This document shows positions 49,101-55,100 of a stretch of DNA of 64,000 nt, one piece after another. Position 1 is the first letter of the stretch. Every line of letters begins with the position of its first letter. Origin of the DNA: Harmonia axyridis (lineage: Eukaryota > Arthropoda > Insecta > Coleoptera > Coccinellidae). The stretch covers positions 26,018,001 through 26,082,000 of the forward strand of contig NC_059504.1 of assembly GCF_914767665.1 (NCBI RefSeq), in the 5' to 3' direction. The notes below the pieces were generated by a model, which was not told the origin of the DNA, did no database searches, and saw nothing but the letters and a program-made list of their open reading frames with translations. A program made the position numbers and the translations under genes.

Positions 49101-52100
49101 AATTTAGTACAGGTATCCTGTTTGGGGCGTAGATAGTCCTATACGAATTTCAGCTTTTCATATATGGATTCGCGTTGAGCAAGTGCAAACGTGAAATTCC
49201 TAGAACTTAAATATTTCACGATCTCTCGTCTGAAATTCGATATGGGTCTGCTAGTCCAATTTTGATGAAATTTGGCCTGGATATTCGGATTGAGAGATAA
49301 ATATTTCGATTGCAATTTCAGCTCTTGTGTACGGATATACGCTTTGCGCGCATTCGTAAATAAGATTAACAAATCATATATCATTGATTGATATTTCACT
49401 CTGTATTGTGTAAAATATTACTATTATCCATCAACTATTCAACTGAAAGATAAAATTTGTCCCTGAAAGTTCTCACCAATTTTTGCTATTGATCTATTTC
49501 CAAATATGTGGTGTCCAATCAAATGATTATTGTATACACCGAACACGTCATTTATCGATATTATGCATGAAGAGTATTTTTGAGTAATCGATTTTGGAAA
49601 TTAGGAGAATTGTTTAATCCAGCTAGGGCTGCATAATCACAGATAAATGGTCAGGGCCAATTATCAACAATATTCAGGTTGAGTAGTTTCCAAAGTAAAT
49701 ATTGTCTTGTCCATTTTTTCTCATTTTCCCATTGTTTAACTCAATATTCCATTTTCAATTTGTTGATAGATAAATGAAATTTTTGTCCAATAAATTATTT
49801 AATTCGTGTTAACTTCTTAACTCGAAAGGACACCATATTCTAGTGACTTGTTGATGAAAATTATGCATTATGAGTCTTTCAACAATAAACTGAATATACA
49901 CAATAGTTAGAAAAATTACTAGAACCAATTGAAATTTTCAATAAAAATTATTATTTGGAAAAAAACAATTCATTTAATACCCTGTCTGATGTTAATTGCT
50001 CTTCATGTTATAAATGTTAAACGAAGGCGGTCGAAAAAAGTGATACAACTGTAAAATTTGAAATCAGTCTGTTGATTGGTGCAGAATTTCTTGAACTTTC
50101 AAATTTCACTAATTTCCGGACATTACCTCGTATTTTCTGAACAAGGCCCTCTGGCGATCAAAACCTCGTGATATGAGTCCATATCTTGTCGCATTCCTTC
50201 CAAGTCACCCTGTATAATAGTATTTTCTTTTTCAGAACTTCTATGCAGAGAGATTTGGACCAGATAATGTTATAATAATAAAAGATTCCAATACTGTCGA
50301 CCCAACACAACTGAATGCAGATAAAGCATACATTCAAATAACTTACGTCGAACCTTATTTTGAACAGTTTGAATTAAGATATAGACAGACTCATTTTGAC
50401 CGGAATTTCAATATCAGTAAGTTCTAAACATTTCATTATAATATTCACCAGAATTGGAGAATTCCGGTTTTCCATATCACGTTTCGCTTGCTACTGTGGT
50501 AAGCATCTTCAGAAGTTTCTAGATCGTAGATTGTAACTTCTCGCTGGATTTCTCCGATATACGTTAAATCTACTGTGGAGTTACAATCTAGAAGCTTACC
50601 GCAATTGAATGCGAAAATAAGGTAAAAAACCGGCTGGACTATAACTGAAAAAGCCAGAGTTTACCAATTCTGTTGAACAATCCGGTCTTGAGAGCCTTCA
50701 GTATTATATATACTAACTGAAAAAAAAAAACTACAAAAACCAGAAGGAGCTGTATAAATTTTAATTTTTTTTGGTAAAACATAGATAGTATAGCAAGGAG
50801 TAAATGAGAAAAAACGAAGGGTTTAAATTTTTTTTTTAATAATGTTACTAATGTGTTTGTCCACCGCAATTATCTATACACAATTTGGAGAAAAAAATCG
50901 TGAAGGTTTCTTCATGTGAACAATTTTTGTTGCTCAAATATTGTACTTGTTTTTTGCAAGTTTTTTGAGTGTTACAACAAATCAGCTGTTCGAGGAGAAC
51001 CAGAGTCTATGTTTAGTTGTTGTTGAAATGCCTAGAGCACGCGTATGCGGAATTGATCGCCAGCTAAGTGATTTTGAGTCAAGCGTGGTTTGATAATGCC
51101 CAAAATCGAAGAAGAGTAGACACCGGACGTCGAAGGGGCACAAATGAAGTTCAAGGTCGACGTCTAACACTTATGGCCATTAGATACCGATTTGCGACAA
51201 CTCGACCCTTGGCTGATGAGTGGTTAGGAGAACAAGGCCTATAACTGTCCGAAAGGTTTACCGCCTGATAAGGTCTTTTGGACTGCAGCATTATCGACCC
51301 CATTTGGTGTTACCTCTGACGGTTGACCATCGCCGGCAACGATTACAATGGTGCAGAAAACGTCAACATTGTAATGTGGAATAGCATCTAGTCTTTTCTG
51401 ATAAATCTCGATTCTTCTTGGGTGCACATGATGACCGAAGAAGGGTTAGACGACGTCGGGGAGAAAGACGTGAACCTCAGTTTGATGTTGAGCGTCATGT
51501 ACACCCTCGTGTACACCGGACGGTAAGCGTTATGGTGTGGAGTGCTATTGCACATGCAAGTAGGTCACCTTTATTCTTTTAATGAGGTAACATGACAGCG
51601 CTGCGTTACATTCAAGAAATAGTGGAGCCATATGTTCCCGTTTACCTTAACCGGATCGAGAATCCAATATTTCAGCAAGATAATGCCCGACCTCATGTTG
51701 CCAGAGTTAGTTTAAACTTTTTCGAAGCGACCCTTGTGAATCTTTTGCCATGGCCGATCAGATCCCTTGATCTTTCACCCATAGAGCATGTTTGAGACAT
51801 CATGGGTAGAAGGTTTAGAAATTTACCCCAGCCCCCACGGACTTAGGCGGCTCTGAACCAAAGTACAGGTACAGGTAGCTTGGGATAGTATCCCTCAAGA
51901 AGAAATAGACCATCTTATTGAATCAATGCCGAGTTAATAGATAATCGAGGTGGACAAACACATTATTAACATTTTATTGAAAAAATTGTAAACCTTTCGT
52001 TTTTTTTATTTACTCCTTGTTATGCTATCTATGTTTTACAAAAAAAAAAAAAAATTAAACAGGTCCTTCTGGGTGTTACAGTAACTTTGTCAGTTAGAAT

Positions 52101-55100
52101 AGTTCAATCATGATGAAAATTTTCCATAGAATGTTTTGTTTATGCAACTCCATTTACGATGACTGGCAAACCACATGGTGAATTGAAAGAACAATATAAA
52201 AGAAAAACCATCCTTACCACTTCTGTTCATTTCCCATATGTCAAAACGAGAATTCAAGTTGTGAAGAGAACTCAAATTACTCTTACTCCAATAGAGGTGA
52301 GTGCATTTACCCCGAATATGTCTTTGGATAAATGCTTAAAATTTCAATTACCGTAGAACGGTCTGACTTTGCACCACTTTTTATAGTTTTCTTGGTGTAA
52401 CTTTTTCGTTTTTTTGTGAAATGAGTCCTGTGCAAAGTATGTTTAATTTGAACATTTTAGTTGTAGATTGCTGTGGTTAGAATCAGATGAAAAGGTGCAC
52501 ACTTCTTATTTTTTTTATTTTTAAAAATTTGGCAAATTGACCCGCAAATCGGTGCGAGTTTGCCTATGCTTTAAAAATGCTTTTTTGGTAATTTAATTCC
52601 AAAGAGTTAATTTTATTCCAAAGAGTTTTTCTGGGAATGTTGTACACTGCGGAAGCTGTCTGTATTGAAATTTTTTCATTTCGAACTGCATTCATTGCTC
52701 GGATTAGTGTTTTTTTCCATATAATTTCCTTGCATCCAACTTCTTTTTGCATCGACGACCCAAAATTGTGCCTCAAAATAAAACAGGTGAAACAAATTTG
52801 GTATGTGGCAATGTCTCCCGCCAAAAGGCCACAATAGAAAAATTTCCCAAAATGTCGAAATCCTCTCAACCAAATCTTTTCAGTTTTTTCAAAGTGACGT
52901 TTTATGAATGTAAAGTAAGCTGCTAAATATATTTCAATGTTCCATTCGCCATATTTTCTGCACAACTCCTAGAATTTCGCATATATACCTACGTTGAAAA
53001 ATTACCCATTCACATAACATACCCTAGCACACCATTTAAAGTACGCCAGACGACTGCGACGGTTGCAAGTGCAACATGTGGGTATATATACATATAGTGT
53101 GGTTAAAGGTTCCGATTCGTGATTTCTGTAAGATGTTGCCAACTCTCCAAAAAAAAACAAAGTGAAACTTAAAATATTAGGCAGTTCGGCAAAGTCACAC
53201 CGCTCTACAGTACTTGAGAAAATGCTTTTCAAAATTTTTTTTTTTTCATTTGGAAATTATTGTATATTATATATGTATATTTTCTTGAAACTGGAAAAAC
53301 ATTCGAAATTGTAGGTGGCTATTGAAGATATTCAGAAGAAAACTACTGAACTTGCAACTGCAACTGTGCAAGAACCACCAGATCCAAAAATTTTACAAAT
53401 GGTTTTGCAAGGATGTATTGGAACTACAGTCAATCAAGGTCCTTTAGAAATGGCCTTAACTTTCTTACCAAGTGATGGAAAACCTCTAACTAAACATCAA
53501 AACAAACTCAGACTTTGTTTCAAAGATTTTTCCAAAAAGTATAATTAATTATAGTTTTTTATCTTTATTATATCATTTTTTTTCAGATGCGCAGATGCTT
53601 TGAAGAGAAATAAAAATTTAATTGGGCCAGACCAAAGAGATTACCAAAGAGAACTAGATAGAAATTATAAACGATTTATAGAAAAATTACATCCCTTAGT
53701 CAATCCGCAAAATATTGTGGTGAACTCAAGGTAATATCCAAATTTCAATTACTGTCTTGAAGATTAAACTGATTGACTAAGGTCAAGAGGAATTGAATGT
53801 AACTTAGTTATCTTGAATGCATATATTCATTTTAAGGAAAAAAAATTAAAATAGCTAGGTTCATAGGTATTGAATTAAATTTTCTGTGTTACCGCTGTTT
53901 TCTGTACTAATGACATAATTAAGATAATTTTGAAATTCTCTAGAGCAGTTAGAAGTTCTCAATTACTGATGAGCTTTCTTTTTTGGACACGTGCATTTGG
54001 GCACGCAACATTCTTTTCACAAAAAATTAATCGGGAAAATACAATCACTATAAAACAATTGGCAAAAACGTTTTCAAGAATTTGCACGACGTACCTTTCT
54101 TTTAACACCTATGACCATTTTAAAAATGAGTAAAACACTCATGAATTCGTAACACTCGGAAACATGTAACCTCTTGGATATAACTCAAAATGCCTGAGCA
54201 CAGTCGTTTGTTTTGAGTCGTGGTTCTGATCTCGGAATTCAACAAATGGGAGGGACAAAAACCCAGGTCGATCAAACACCTTTTATATTCACACAAGTAT
54301 TTTACAATATGAATTTTACAATATCTGATACCAGTAAAATTTGCATACAATATATTATAAAAATGGAAATTTATATATAAGAGAATCCGAAATTTTTATA
54401 TGTAGCAGAATAAAGAATGAAATTTTGTAAATTCACAAATTACTTCCCTGAAGAGGTAAAAGTCCCAGCTCTATACTGAGCCAATCTTCCTCCACCGAAG
54501 TTGATAAGAACTTAGGTTTCAAAATAAGATTTCCATTTATCAATACACCAACCTCGATTTCAATATTATTTACTTTTTCTTGCAGGGAATTCCATTTCTC
54601 ATTCAATTTATCAACAACCATATTAGCGACAGTTTCAGCCAGCATCGATAAGATATTATCTTATCTTCAAATGTGTTTCGGATGATATCTTTAACATAAC
54701 TTTGTTGTTACAACCTAAGAATCATTTTAAAAATCAAAAATTGAGGTTCAAAACGTTTGGAAGTTTATATTCCACTTACATATTTCATTGGGAAAATGTA
54801 TAAACTTTATATATTACACAATTTTTTTTTCTGAGCTGAAATTAACTTCCCGAAAATATCAAAAACGATTAATGAGCGACTCTCTCTGACTGGAGCACAT
54901 ATTCCTTATACAGGGCCGGCGCGAGTAATTTTGGGGCCTGAATCAAAAAATTTTATGGTGCCCTTACTCGAAAAACATCAATAACAACATTACCTCCCTC
55001 ATAACATCCCCCCCCCTAAAAAAAATAGCACCTGCCCCTATAATAATACAGAACTTTCCTTCTTCCGATGAAAAATCTTGCAATCGGGCGTAAAAAATTG

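Larger units (their letters stand above)
46473..53730 (+). other. DHR2 (catalytic GEF) part of the DOCK gene, exons 19-24
   Basis: Exons 19-24 encode the DHR2 catalytic domain. The lobe A start (LRLTWLANMAQKHMERGNHTEAG) is in exon 19. FRVGFYG is in exon 20, ITYVEPYF in exon 21, YATPFT and KRKTILTT in exon 22, LQGCIGTTVNQGPLE in exon 23 and LIGPDQRDYQRELDRNY in exon 24. No stop or frameshift interrupts these exons, so the catalytic module looks functional. Introns 19-22 and 24 carry transposon remnants but all splice sites are intact. Confidence 0.88.
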
